From the NCBI GenBank assembly GCA_002339325.1, contig DDKK01000011.1, positions 1-28,903 of the forward strand: a stretch of DNA of 28,903 bases. Reading direction: 5' to 3'. Below are positions 7,104 through 14,460 of this stretch, piece by piece. A program made the position numbers and the translations under genes. The first letter of the stretch is position 1, and the number at the start of each line of letters is the position of its first letter. This stretch comes from Nitrospiraceae bacterium UBA2600 (GTDB taxonomy: Bacteria; Nitrospirota; Thermodesulfovibrionia; Thermodesulfovibrionales; Thermodesulfovibrionaceae). The notes under the pieces were generated by a model. That model saw nothing but the letters and a program-made list of their open reading frames with translations, made no database searches and was not told the DNA's origin.

Positions 7104-8380
7104 TCAGCTTTCCTCACCTTTAAGGTTAGTCCTCTCACTTCTTGGACTACTATTTCTTCATCCTTGTTTATTTTCTCTTCAGATATGGCCTGCCATAACT
7201 CACCATGAATCATTACCATACCACTTCGACTGTCAATGTCTGTCTTAGCTATGCCTCTTAGCCCTACAAGCTCTTCTACTCCTGTGACAGGCTTTCTTTT
7301 GTGAGCTTTGTAAGCAAGCCTTAAGAGGAACGCAAAAAACAAAGCCGTAACTACTGCGACTGGTATTACAACAGAAAAGGATAGCTTAAATAAAGGATTA
7401 TCCGTATCTATTAACATAAGGGACCCCAGCACAAAGCATATTATCCCACCTAAGGTGAGAAGTCCATAAGAGGTAAATTTGAGTTCGAGTATAAACAGAA
7501 CAATACCCAGCAGAATAAGCCCTGCTGCAGCATAGTTAATTGGAAGCGTCTGAAGGCTGTAAAAGGCAAGGATAAGGGAAACAGCTCCTATTACTCCCGG
7601 AAATATTGCTCCCGGATTGCTCAATTCAAAAATAATTCCGTAAATTCCTATCATAAGCAGAATGTATGCAATGTTTGGATTGCTGAGAAAGTTCAGAAGC
7701 CTTTCCCTAAAATTCATTTTAACTTCATTTATTTTGGCATCTTTTGTAGTTAAAATTTTTTCTCCAATGACTGTCTTTACCTTCTTGCCGTGAATTTCCT
7801 TTAAAAGTGTCTGTAAGTCATCGGCTATAAGGTCTATAACTCCCTTTTTCAGAGCTTCTGTTTCTGTAGAGGAGATACTTTTTCTGACTGCCTGTTCTGC
7901 CCATTCTGTATTTCTTCCTCTTTGCTGAGCAATAGATTTTATGTAAGCGACAGCGTCATTTTTTACTTTTTCAGCCATTGTTTTATCCATTTTTTCGCCT
8001 CCCATTGCCACAGGACTTGCCGCACCGATATTCGTTCCTGGAGCCATTGCTGCAATATGGGCAGAAAGCGTTATAAAAGCACCTGCACTGGCTGCACGAG
8101 CACCTTTTGGTGCTACATAGACAACTATGGGAATCTGGGAGTTAAGAATCTCTTTTACCATATCCCTCATGGAAGTATCGAGACCGCCTGGAGTATCAAG
8201 CTGAATTATCACAGCTTCTGCTTTTATTTCATGTGCCTTTTTAATTCCCTTTACCACATAGGCTGAGTGGGGGGGATTTATGACACCATCTACAGTAAGG
8301 ACTAAAATCTCCTTTGCCGAAACTCCCACTGGAGATATCAGCAAAATAAGTAAGGATAATATCAATAGACTTTTCTTCAT
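7100..8380 (-). CDS. nfeD: NfeD-type membrane-bound ClpP-class serine protease
   Basis: The 426-aa protein has a signal peptide (about 1-22), a ClpP-like protease domain at about 24-210, several membrane segments at about 230-355, and a C-terminal NfeD OB-fold (about 365-426, GLRGIAKTDIDSRSGMVMIHG). The likely nucleophile is S98 in ARAASAGAF, and the general base Lys is probably K138 in EKVKND. LDTPGGLDTSMRDM is the usual substrate-loop region. Family members cleave membrane proteins of the stomatin type, but no stomatin gene lies in this window. There is no Shine-Dalgarno before the ATG; an extended -10 element ends 5 bases upstream, overlapping the end of the AOR gene. Confidence 0.88.
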   Translation of the reverse strand: MKKSLLILSLLILLISPVGVSAKEILVLTVDGVINPPHSAYVVKGIKKAHEIKAEAVIIQLDTPGGLDTSMRDMVKEILNSQIPIVVYVAPKGARAASAGAFITLSAHIAAMAPGTNIGAASPVAMGGEKMDKTMAEKVKNDAVAYIKSIAQQRGRNTEWAEQAVRKSISSTETEALKKGVIDLIADDLQTLLKEIHGKKVKTVIGEKILTTKDAKINEVKMNFRERLLNFLSNPNIAYILLMIGIYGIIFELSNPGAIFPGVIGAVSLILAFYSLQTLPINYAAAGLILLGIVLFILELKFTSYGLLTLGGIICFVLGSLMLIDTDNPLFKLSFSVVIPVAVVTALFFAFLLRLAYKAHKRKPVTGVEELVGLRGIAKTDIDSRSGMVMIHGELWQAISEEKINKDEEIVVQEVRGLTLKVRKAE

Positions 8381-8385
8381 GTGAA

Positions 8386-8394
8386 ATTATAACA
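8386..8394 (-). promoter_or_regulatory. Extended -10 element directly before nfeD (probable leaderless start)
   Basis: On the minus strand the sequence reads TGTTATAAT, then TTCAC, then the nfeD ATG at 8380. The -10 box ends only 5 bases before the start codon, so transcription would begin at about the ATG itself. The same TGTTATAATTTCA string occurs in both arms of the palindrome at 10542-10567. It would give nfeD and the lipid-type genes below it a promoter independent of AOR. Confidence 0.5.
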
Positions 8395-10147
8395 AACTTT
8401 TGATTTTTTCTTTTAGAAGGTCAATAATTTTTTGTGCTACTTCGGGGCTTAATTTACCTGTCGATGAGTTAATCTCAAATACTCTCTCTGGCAGTTTCAG
8501 TTTTTCAAGGTCAAAGCCGCATTTTATTTTAAATCGATATTTTTCTACATAAACCTCTTTTCCAACTTCAATTAATTTCTCTTGATTAAATTCATAACCA
8601 GCAAGCTTTAGACTCTTTATAACAACCTCGGGCGTATAAATTTCTCTTCCAAAGAAACAGATAACAAGGCTTGATAGAATCTGTCTCCATACCTCTTCAT
8701 TGAATATCTTTTCGGCAAAATCTTCTTCGCTATAAGATTTAACCATAGCTTCTCTGTCAATAGCATAGCCAGCAGAGTCAAGATGGCTGTGTCTTGCCCC
8801 AAGAAGATAGCCAACATGAGCACCGTAACCTGTATGATAACCAGGCATTTCGTTTTTTCCGAAGGTAAGGGCAAAGTCTTCTCCTCCGTATATTGAAGAG
8901 GCATAATGAGCACCTTTTTGTACAGCTTTATAAAATTCGCCCTCACTGAAGACGATTTTTCTTATAAGCTCAATGTAATTGGCTACATTTCCCCATTGGG
9001 GAATTACTCCTTCTGTTAATTTTTCATTAATTATGCCTTTCTCAAAGGCTTCCGTTATCCAGGCAAGAACAACTCCTGTTGATATAGCATCAAGCCCCAT
9101 GTCTTCAACTGTCTCAATTAGGGCTAAAACTCCCTCTGCTGAAGATATACCAAGCATTGTGCCGAGTGCATAAATTAACTCATAATCATAGGATAGATAC
9201 ACTGTTCTGTAAAAGTAGGGTTCGTCTTCGTAAGGCTTTCTCAGAGAAGCTAAATGAATACAGGCAACAGGACAGTGGGAGCAGGCAACTCTTCTTCCAA
9301 GATGTTTTTCTGCAAAGCTCTCTCCCGAGATACACTCAATGCCTTCAAGTTGAAGTTCTGTAAGATTTTTTACAGGTATGCCCTTTGAAAAACTCAGAGG
9401 AAGAACATTGGCAGGAGTGCCAAGTTCGTGGTATTTTTTCATTTTGTCAGATTTAGCAAGTTGTTCAAGAAGGCTTAGATAGAAATCTTTGTATTCCTTG
9501 AAATCTGTGACCTTTAAGTCTCTTTTGCCAGATATAACAAGGGCTTTTAGGTTTTTGCTTCCAAAAACAGCGCCTAAACCTAATCTGCCAAAATGTCTAT
9601 AGGTTTCAAGAGTAACGCATGAATAGGTAACCTGTCTTTCTCCAGCAGGTCCTATCCTCATTATTGTTCTAAGCCCTGCACCGGGCTCTTGTCTTCTGAT
9701 GAGGCTTCCAGAAGACATGCCCTCATCTAATCCCCAAAGCGTTGTTGCATCTTTGAAGGAAACTCTATCACCGTGAATTGCAATATAGCAGGGTCGGATA
9801 CTTCTTCCCTTAATAACTATTGCACCATATCCAGCCATTCTTATGGCAATTGCGCTTCTACCTCCTGCATGAGATTCACCGAGATTTCCTGTGTGGGGAG
9901 ACTTGAAAAGAGCAACTGTCTTAGATGCAATAGGAAAAAGGCCATTTAGGGGACCAACAGCAAAAACTATGGCGTTATCTGGAGAAAGAGGGTCAATGTC
10001 GTATTTACAGTTTTCATGTAAAAGTTTAATTGCTACTGCTGTGCCGCCAATGTATTTCTCAAATAAGTCCTCTCGGTTTTCCGTCCAGAACTTCCTTTTT
10101 GAGAGGTCGATATATAAGACTTTCTTTAAGCTGTCCTCTTTTATCAT
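8387..10147 (-). CDS. Aldehyde:ferredoxin oxidoreductase (tungsten/molybdopterin)
   Basis: The 586-aa protein has the AOR layout: an N-terminal pterin-binding part (YIGGTAVAIKLL, GESHAGGRSAIAIRMAGY, RFGRLGLGAVFGSKNLKA-like at about 185-202) and domains 2-3. The cluster ligands C289, C292 and C296 (CSHCPVAC) with C497 match in spacing the four cysteines of the Pyrococcus enzyme. LGARHSHLDSAG at about 449-460 is another family landmark. AORs interconvert aldehydes and carboxylic acids with ferredoxin. The gene begins inside the stop of a four-cluster ferredoxin (4-base overlap), which is the obvious electron partner. The substrate is unknown; closeness to lipid-type genes allows, but does not show, a fatty-aldehyde role. 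Confidence 0.88.
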   Translation of the reverse strand: MIKEDSLKKVLYIDLSKRKFWTENREDLFEKYIGGTAVAIKLLHENCKYDIDPLSPDNAIVFAVGPLNGLFPIASKTVALFKSPHTGNLGESHAGGRSAIAIRMAGYGAIVIKGRSIRPCYIAIHGDRVSFKDATTLWGLDEGMSSGSLIRRQEPGAGLRTIMRIGPAGERQVTYSCVTLETYRHFGRLGLGAVFGSKNLKALVISGKRDLKVTDFKEYKDFYLSLLEQLAKSDKMKKYHELGTPANVLPLSFSKGIPVKNLTELQLEGIECISGESFAEKHLGRRVACSHCPVACIHLASLRKPYEDEPYFYRTVYLSYDYELIYALGTMLGISSAEGVLALIETVEDMGLDAISTGVVLAWITEAFEKGIINEKLTEGVIPQWGNVANYIELIRKIVFSEGEFYKAVQKGAHYASSIYGGEDFALTFGKNEMPGYHTGYGAHVGYLLGARHSHLDSAGYAIDREAMVKSYSEEDFAEKIFNEEVWRQILSSLVICFFGREIYTPEVVIKSLKLAGYEFNQEKLIEVGKEVYVEKYRFKIKCGFDLEKLKLPERVFEINSSTGKLSPEVAQKIIDLLKEKIKSLL

Positions 10148-10539
10148 GTTCTTTTATACTCCAAAACCTTGTAATGACAACTTCTGGCACACTCGCCGCA
10201 TTGAATACATATTACAGGTTTGTTTTTTTCTTTATTCCAGCCAATAGCATCAAGAATGCAAGCTTTAACGCAACTGCCGCATCCTGTGCATTTGTCCTCT
10301 TTGAGTAAGACACCACCGCCTTTTCTCGTTATTAAAGCGTCTTCGGGACAAGCACGTCCACAGGGTGGGTCTTCGCACCCTCTGCATACAAATACCGAAA
10401 AGCCCCTTGAAATTCCACCTTGAGACCGAACTTTTATGCAGGAACTTTCAACACCTACGGCAAGATGTGCCCTTCCACAGGCAAACATGCAGATGAGACA
10501 GCCCACGCACTTGTTAGCATCCTTTACGAAGACAGGCAT
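10144..10539 (-). CDS. Polyferredoxin with four [4Fe-4S] clusters, AOR partner
   Basis: The 131-aa protein has sixteen cluster cysteines: C11/14/17/21, C52/55/60/64, C84/87/90/94 and C111/114/117/121. The second set has the wider CxxCxxxxC spacing typical of HycB/CooF-like electron-transfer subunits. It heads the minus-strand run and overlaps AOR by 4 bases (ATGA), so it most likely passes electrons to or from AOR. No signal peptide is present, so it is cytoplasmic. No Shine-Dalgarno precedes the ATG; a -10 element formed by the palindrome at 10542-10567 ends 6 bases upstream. Confidence 0.88.
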   Translation of the reverse strand: MPVFVKDANKCVGCLICMFACGRAHLAVGVESSCIKVRSQGGISRGFSVFVCRGCEDPPCGRACPEDALITRKGGGVLLKEDKCTGCGSCVKACILDAIGWNKEKNKPVICIQCGECARSCHYKVLEYKRT

Positions 10540-10541
10540 AG

Positions 10542-10567
10542 TGAAATTATAACATGTTATAATTTCA
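10542..10567. promoter_or_regulatory. 26-bp perfect palindrome acting as two back-to-back extended -10 elements
   Basis: The left arm tgaaattataaca and right arm tgttataatttca are exact inverted copies with no spacer. The right arm carries TGTTATAAT for the plus strand (TATAAT 10558-10563) and the left arm carries the same for the minus strand (10551-10546). The start codons lie 12 bases (plus, 10576) and 6 bases (minus, 10539) beyond the boxes, and neither gene has a Shine-Dalgarno. The two -10 boxes are so close that only one polymerase could bind at a time. The palindrome could equally be an operator for a dimeric regulator. Confidence 0.6.
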
Positions 10568-10575
10568 GATTGATA

Positions 10576-12618
10576 ATGGAAAGGGAAGTTCTACTTTTTT
10601 TTCATAAAACAATCGCTAATCCCCTTCTGGACTCTATAATGTATTTCTTTACTGACAAGGGTTGGATGCTTAGCATCCCTGTTTTTTTATTCTTAATGGT
10701 CTTTCTTTTGAGACAGAAAAATTATCTTGTTGCTTTATATCTAATCTCTTCTATGACAGTCGGTATTTTTATCTCCGACTGGCTTTCTGATGAGATAAAG
10801 TTTATATTTCACAGAACAAGACCTTGCTGGGAAATAGATTTTAGACACATAGTGGGATGCACAGGTTCATATAGTTTTCCTTCAAATCATGTCTCCAATG
10901 GATTTACAATTGCAACTATTTTCCTTTTTTTTCTGAGAAGATATGTATCTAATAGTTTTCTTAGAAAAATTTTTTATATCTATATCTCTGTAGTAGTTAT
11001 CTCAGTATCTATTTCCAGGGTCTATCTGGGTGTTCATTATCCATCTGATGTTATTGGTGCTGCTTTAATTGGAATAGCTGTAGGAACAATATCTTACAAG
11101 GTAATCTTAAGGGTTAATTCATTGAAAGATTTGTTTTATCTTTCTATAATTGTCATAAGCCTGTTTAGGATTTATTTCATTCTTCACGGACCAATTGACC
11201 TTTCTCCTGATGAAGCTCATTATTGGGAGTGGAGCAGAAGGCTTGACCTTAGTTACTATTCAAAAGGACCTGTTATTGCCTATCTTATTGCTCTGTCTAC
11301 TTGGTTGTTTGGTGCTACTCCTTTTGGAGTAAGGATTTTTGCCGTTTTATTCTCCTTTTTGAGTAGTATGTTTGTTTACAAGACGGGTAAAAGATTATTC
11401 AATGAAAGGGTTGGATTTCTTAGTGGGATTCTTTTTCAGATAATCCCATTATTTTCTGCTTTAGGAGTTATATTTACTATTGACAGCCCCTTTATTTTAC
11501 TCTGGACAGTATCAATGTATGTATTTTTACTCGCCCTTGAAAGAGGAGGAAGATATTGGGTATTTCTTGGCTTGTTCATAGGAGTTGGGCTTCTTACCAA
11601 GTATACGATGGCCTTTTTTTATTTATCGATGATTTTATACTTGATTAAGGCAAAGGATGACCCTTCCAAATTAAATCAAGCTCATAGAATAAGCGTTTTT
11701 AAGAATTTGTCTTTATATCTCTCAGTAGTTATTTCTGTAGTAGTTTTTTTGCCGGTGATAATATGGAACTTCCAGCATGACTGGGTAACACTTAAACATA
11801 CTGCCGGTCAGGCTCATATCCAAGATGGATTGACGATTTCTATAAGATATTTGCTTGAGTTCATCGGCAGTCAGTTAATAGTTATATCTCCACTGTTATT
11901 TATCATTGGCCTTTATTTGCTTGTCAAGCCTTCACTTTTAAAGCTTGAGAAGAAAAAATATTGGTTTATGTTCTCCTTTTCTATGCCTATTTTAGCTTTT
12001 TTTCTACTCAAAAGCATTCAGGGCAAAGTTCAGGCAAACTGGGCAATGACTGCATATGTGCCGTTTATTTTTATTGTTGCTTACGCTTTTAACAAAGGAG
12101 TTTTTAAAAAAATAATAACTGCCTCATTTGTGATTGCTTCTCTTCTTACAATTCTCAGTTATGCAATCCCATACATCAATCTTCCCGCTAAGCTTGACCC
12201 TTCTTCAAGACTAAAAGGCTGGAGGGAACTTGGGCAAAAGGTATATTCAATAAAAGAGGAGATTAAAGGAAATGAAAAAGTGATAATATTTTCTGATAGA
12301 TATCAAATCTCAAGTGAACTGGCTTTTTATGTCAAGGGACATCCTTTTGTTTACTGTATCAATCTTGGAAGAAGAATGAACCAATACGACCTATGGAATT
12401 CAATCAACGGGGAACTGGAAGGAAGCAAAAAAGTCCATGGCATTTACGTTGTTTACGGGATAAAAAAGGAACCTGAACCAGAAGTTCTATCTGCTTTTGC
12501 AAGATGCGAGCATGAAAATTTTACGGTCTTTCGGAAAAATGTTAAAATTAGAGATTATACGATTTTTAAATGTTTTGACTTCAAAGGCATGAATTTGAAA
12601 AGACCAGAGAGTTATTGA
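10576..12618 (+). CDS. Fusion of PAP2 lipid phosphatase and GT39 (ArnT/PMT-like) glycosyltransferase
   Basis: I start at ATG 10576, giving 680 aa; upstream in-frame starts fall inside the divergent ferredoxin gene. Residues 1-175 are a membrane PAP2 phosphatase with all three motifs: K75...RP83, PSNH at 102-105 (usually PSGH) and SRVYLGVHYPSD (R148, H154, D158). From about 185 comes a GT39 enzyme with the catalytic PDEAHYWEWS (D212, E213), about ten membrane helices, and a soluble C-terminal domain. GT39 enzymes move a sugar from a polyprenyl phosphate to lipid or protein, and PAP2 enzymes remove phosphate from lipid phosphates. The following GT2 and flippase-like genes fit a polyprenyl-linked envelope glycan route. 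A near-leaderless start is likely. Confidence 0.85.
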   Translation: MEREVLLFFHKTIANPLLDSIMYFFTDKGWMLSIPVFLFLMVFLLRQKNYLVALYLISSMTVGIFISDWLSDEIKFIFHRTRPCWEIDFRHIVGCTGSYSFPSNHVSNGFTIATIFLFFLRRYVSNSFLRKIFYIYISVVVISVSISRVYLGVHYPSDVIGAALIGIAVGTISYKVILRVNSLKDLFYLSIIVISLFRIYFILHGPIDLSPDEAHYWEWSRRLDLSYYSKGPVIAYLIALSTWLFGATPFGVRIFAVLFSFLSSMFVYKTGKRLFNERVGFLSGILFQIIPLFSALGVIFTIDSPFILLWTVSMYVFLLALERGGRYWVFLGLFIGVGLLTKYTMAFFYLSMILYLIKAKDDPSKLNQAHRISVFKNLSLYLSVVISVVVFLPVIIWNFQHDWVTLKHTAGQAHIQDGLTISIRYLLEFIGSQLIVISPLLFIIGLYLLVKPSLLKLEKKKYWFMFSFSMPILAFFLLKSIQGKVQANWAMTAYVPFIFIVAYAFNKGVFKKIITASFVIASLLTILSYAIPYINLPAKLDPSSRLKGWRELGQKVYSIKEEIKGNEKVIIFSDRYQISSELAFYVKGHPFVYCINLGRRMNQYDLWNSINGELEGSKKVHGIYVVYGIKKEPEPEVLSAFARCEHENFTVFRKNVKIRDYTIFKCFDFKGMNLKRPESY

Positions 12619-12628
12619 GGGAGTAATC

Positions 12629-13573
12629 GTGGAATTATCAGTAGTCATACCTCTTTACAACGAAGAAGAAAACATTGAGGAGCTTCACAAAAAACTATCG
12701 GATGCTCTCATTAGTCTTTCAATCTCCTATGAAATTATCTATGTCGACGACGGAAGTATGGATAACACGTTAAAACTTCTTGAAGAAATTCAAAAAAATG
12801 ACGCTCACGTAGTAGTTCTTAGCTTTAGGAGAAATTTCGGACAAACCGCTGCCTTTGCTGCAGGCTTTGATTTTGCAAGAGGTGATGTAGTTATTACGAT
12901 GGATGGAGACCTGCAAAATGACCCTGTTGATATACCCAAGCTTCTCGAGGCAATAAAAGATGCTGATTTGGTAAGTGGTTGGAGAAAGAGGAGAAAAGAC
13001 CCATTTCTCTCGAGAAGACTGCCCTCAATAATAGCAAACTGGTTAATTGGCAAAGTAACGGGAGTAAGAATTCATGACTATGGTTGTTCTTTGAAAGCTT
13101 ACAGAAGAGAAGTTGTTAAGAATTTGAGACTTTACGGAGAGATGCACAGATTTATTCCTGCCCTTGCAAGCTGGTATGGAGTAAAGATAAAAGAAGTTGA
13201 GGTTACCCACCAACCGAGATACAGAGGTAAGTCAAAATACGGAATAGGCAGAACAATAAAAGTCCTTCTTGACCTTGTGACTGTTAAATTTCTCCATAGT
13301 TTCTCAACGAAGCCCATTCAGTTTTTCGGACCAATTGGAGTTCTTTTCATGCTTGCCGGAGTTGCCATAGTCTCTTACTTACTCTTTCTTAAATTCTTTC
13401 ATGGTGTTTCGATAGGTGGAAGACCGTTGTTACTGGGAGGATTTTTCTCTGTACTAATCGGGCTTAATTTTATTGGCATGGGTCTTCTCGGAGAGATGAT
13501 AGTCAGAGTATATCATGAAACGCAGAAAAAGCCGATTTACATCCTCAAGAAAATCCTAGGACCGGGGGATTGA
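12629..13573 (+). CDS. GT2 polyprenyl-phosphate glycosyltransferase (GtrB/ArnC/DPM-like)
   Basis: The 314-aa protein starts at GTG 12629, with gaggga-type Shine-Dalgarno sequence overlapping the previous stop. It has an N-terminal GT-A domain with the nucleotide-binding VVIPLYNEEENI, VDDGSMDNT (about 39-47) and the metal-binding MDGDLQNDP (D92, D94). Two C-terminal membrane helices (about 232-255 and 267-290) end in LGEMIVRVYHETQKKPIYIL, as in GtrB and ArnC. Such enzymes charge polyprenyl phosphate with a sugar, which the upstream GT39 enzyme could then use. The downstream TTG-start gene overlaps its stop by 4 bases. Confidence 0.88.
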   Translation: MELSVVIPLYNEEENIEELHKKLSDALISLSISYEIIYVDDGSMDNTLKLLEEIQKNDAHVVVLSFRRNFGQTAAFAAGFDFARGDVVITMDGDLQNDPVDIPKLLEAIKDADLVSGWRKRRKDPFLSRRLPSIIANWLIGKVTGVRIHDYGCSLKAYRREVVKNLRLYGEMHRFIPALASWYGVKIKEVEVTHQPRYRGKSKYGIGRTIKVLLDLVTVKFLHSFSTKPIQFFGPIGVLFMLAGVAIVSYLLFLKFFHGVSIGGRPLLLGGFFSVLIGLNFIGMGLLGEMIVRVYHETQKKPIYILKKILGPGD

Positions 13574-14460
13574 AAAAGTTTAAATTCATCCTTAGGCTTT
13601 CTGTAACTCTAATTCTCGTTTCCTATCTTATATTTAAGACGGACATCAAGAAATTATCAGATATTATAGTTGAAGCAAATATTCTATTTTTATTTATTGC
13701 ATCATTGCTATATCTGTTTTCATCTTATCTGTCTACCCTTAGATGGAAGCTATTTGTTTGCACTGATTGTTCTTTAGCAATAAGAAAACTTTTCTCTATT
13801 TACATGGTAGGAACTTTTTTTAATATATTTTTACCTGGAATTATGGGCGGCGACTTAATGAGGATAATTATATTGAGAAAAATAACTGGCATAGGAGATG
13901 CGGTAGCTTCTGTTTTTCTTGAGAGATATATTGGCTTTTTTGCCTTATTATTTTTAGGTTTTATCTTTTTTCTGTTGTTTTACAGTTATATGCCTAAAAA
14001 CGAGTTGATATTTCTTGTTCCTCTGTTATTTTTAATTTTTTCTTCTTTATCAATCTTCATTTTTGCTCTAAGAAAATTCTCTTTTTTTCGTTTGCTAATT
14101 GATTATTTCTACAAATTTAACAGCAAAGCTTTTTCGAAGGCTTTCTTATACTCCTTTATTATTCAGTTGATAGTAATGTTTTCAGTTTACCTAATCTTTT
14201 TGAGCATAGATGCTTCTGTCAGATTTTACGAAGTTGTTATTTATCTTCCCGTTATCATTGTTCTTACAACACTGCCCATATCAATATCGGGACTTGGAGT
14301 AAGAGAGTGGAGCTTTGTTCTGTTTTTTGGAGGAGCTTTAGGCAATGAAAAGGCAGTAGCTGTAGCTTTCTTATGGTTTCTCTCTGTAGCTTTTGCCTCT
14401 CTTTTAGGTGGGATAGAGTATCTAAGATTTAAGAATTTTTTTGATATGCCTAAGAAATAA
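13570..14460 (+). CDS. Flippase-like integral membrane protein (UPF0104/LPG_synthase_TM family)
   Basis: The 296-aa protein starts at TTG 13570, overlapping the preceding TGA. It is nearly all membrane helices (about eight). Family landmarks are NIFLPGIMGGDLMR at about 90-103 and LPISISGLGVREW near 239-251. The family includes the transmembrane part of MprF and proteins near polyprenyl-glycan genes (AglD-type), often called flippase-like. Its place after a GT39 and a GT2 gene supports a role with a polyprenyl-linked sugar. Its last 39 bases overlap the end of the convergent HDOD-AAA gene. Confidence 0.8.
   Translation: MKKFKFILRLSVTLILVSYLIFKTDIKKLSDIIVEANILFLFIASLLYLFSSYLSTLRWKLFVCTDCSLAIRKLFSIYMVGTFFNIFLPGIMGGDLMRIIILRKITGIGDAVASVFLERYIGFFALLFLGFIFFLLFYSYMPKNELIFLVPLLFLIFSSLSIFIFALRKFSFFRLLIDYFYKFNSKAFSKAFLYSFIIQLIVMFSVYLIFLSIDASVRFYEVVIYLPVIIVLTTLPISISGLGVREWSFVLFFGGALGNEKAVAVAFLWFLSVAFASLLGGIEYLRFKNFFDMPKK

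Noticed and set aside
10420..10575. Longer N-terminus for the PAP2-GT39 protein from an ATG at 10420
   Set aside because: The added 52 residues lie antisense to the ferredoxin gene, look unlike protein, and would place the palindromic promoter inside the gene. The PAP2 pattern begins at 10576.
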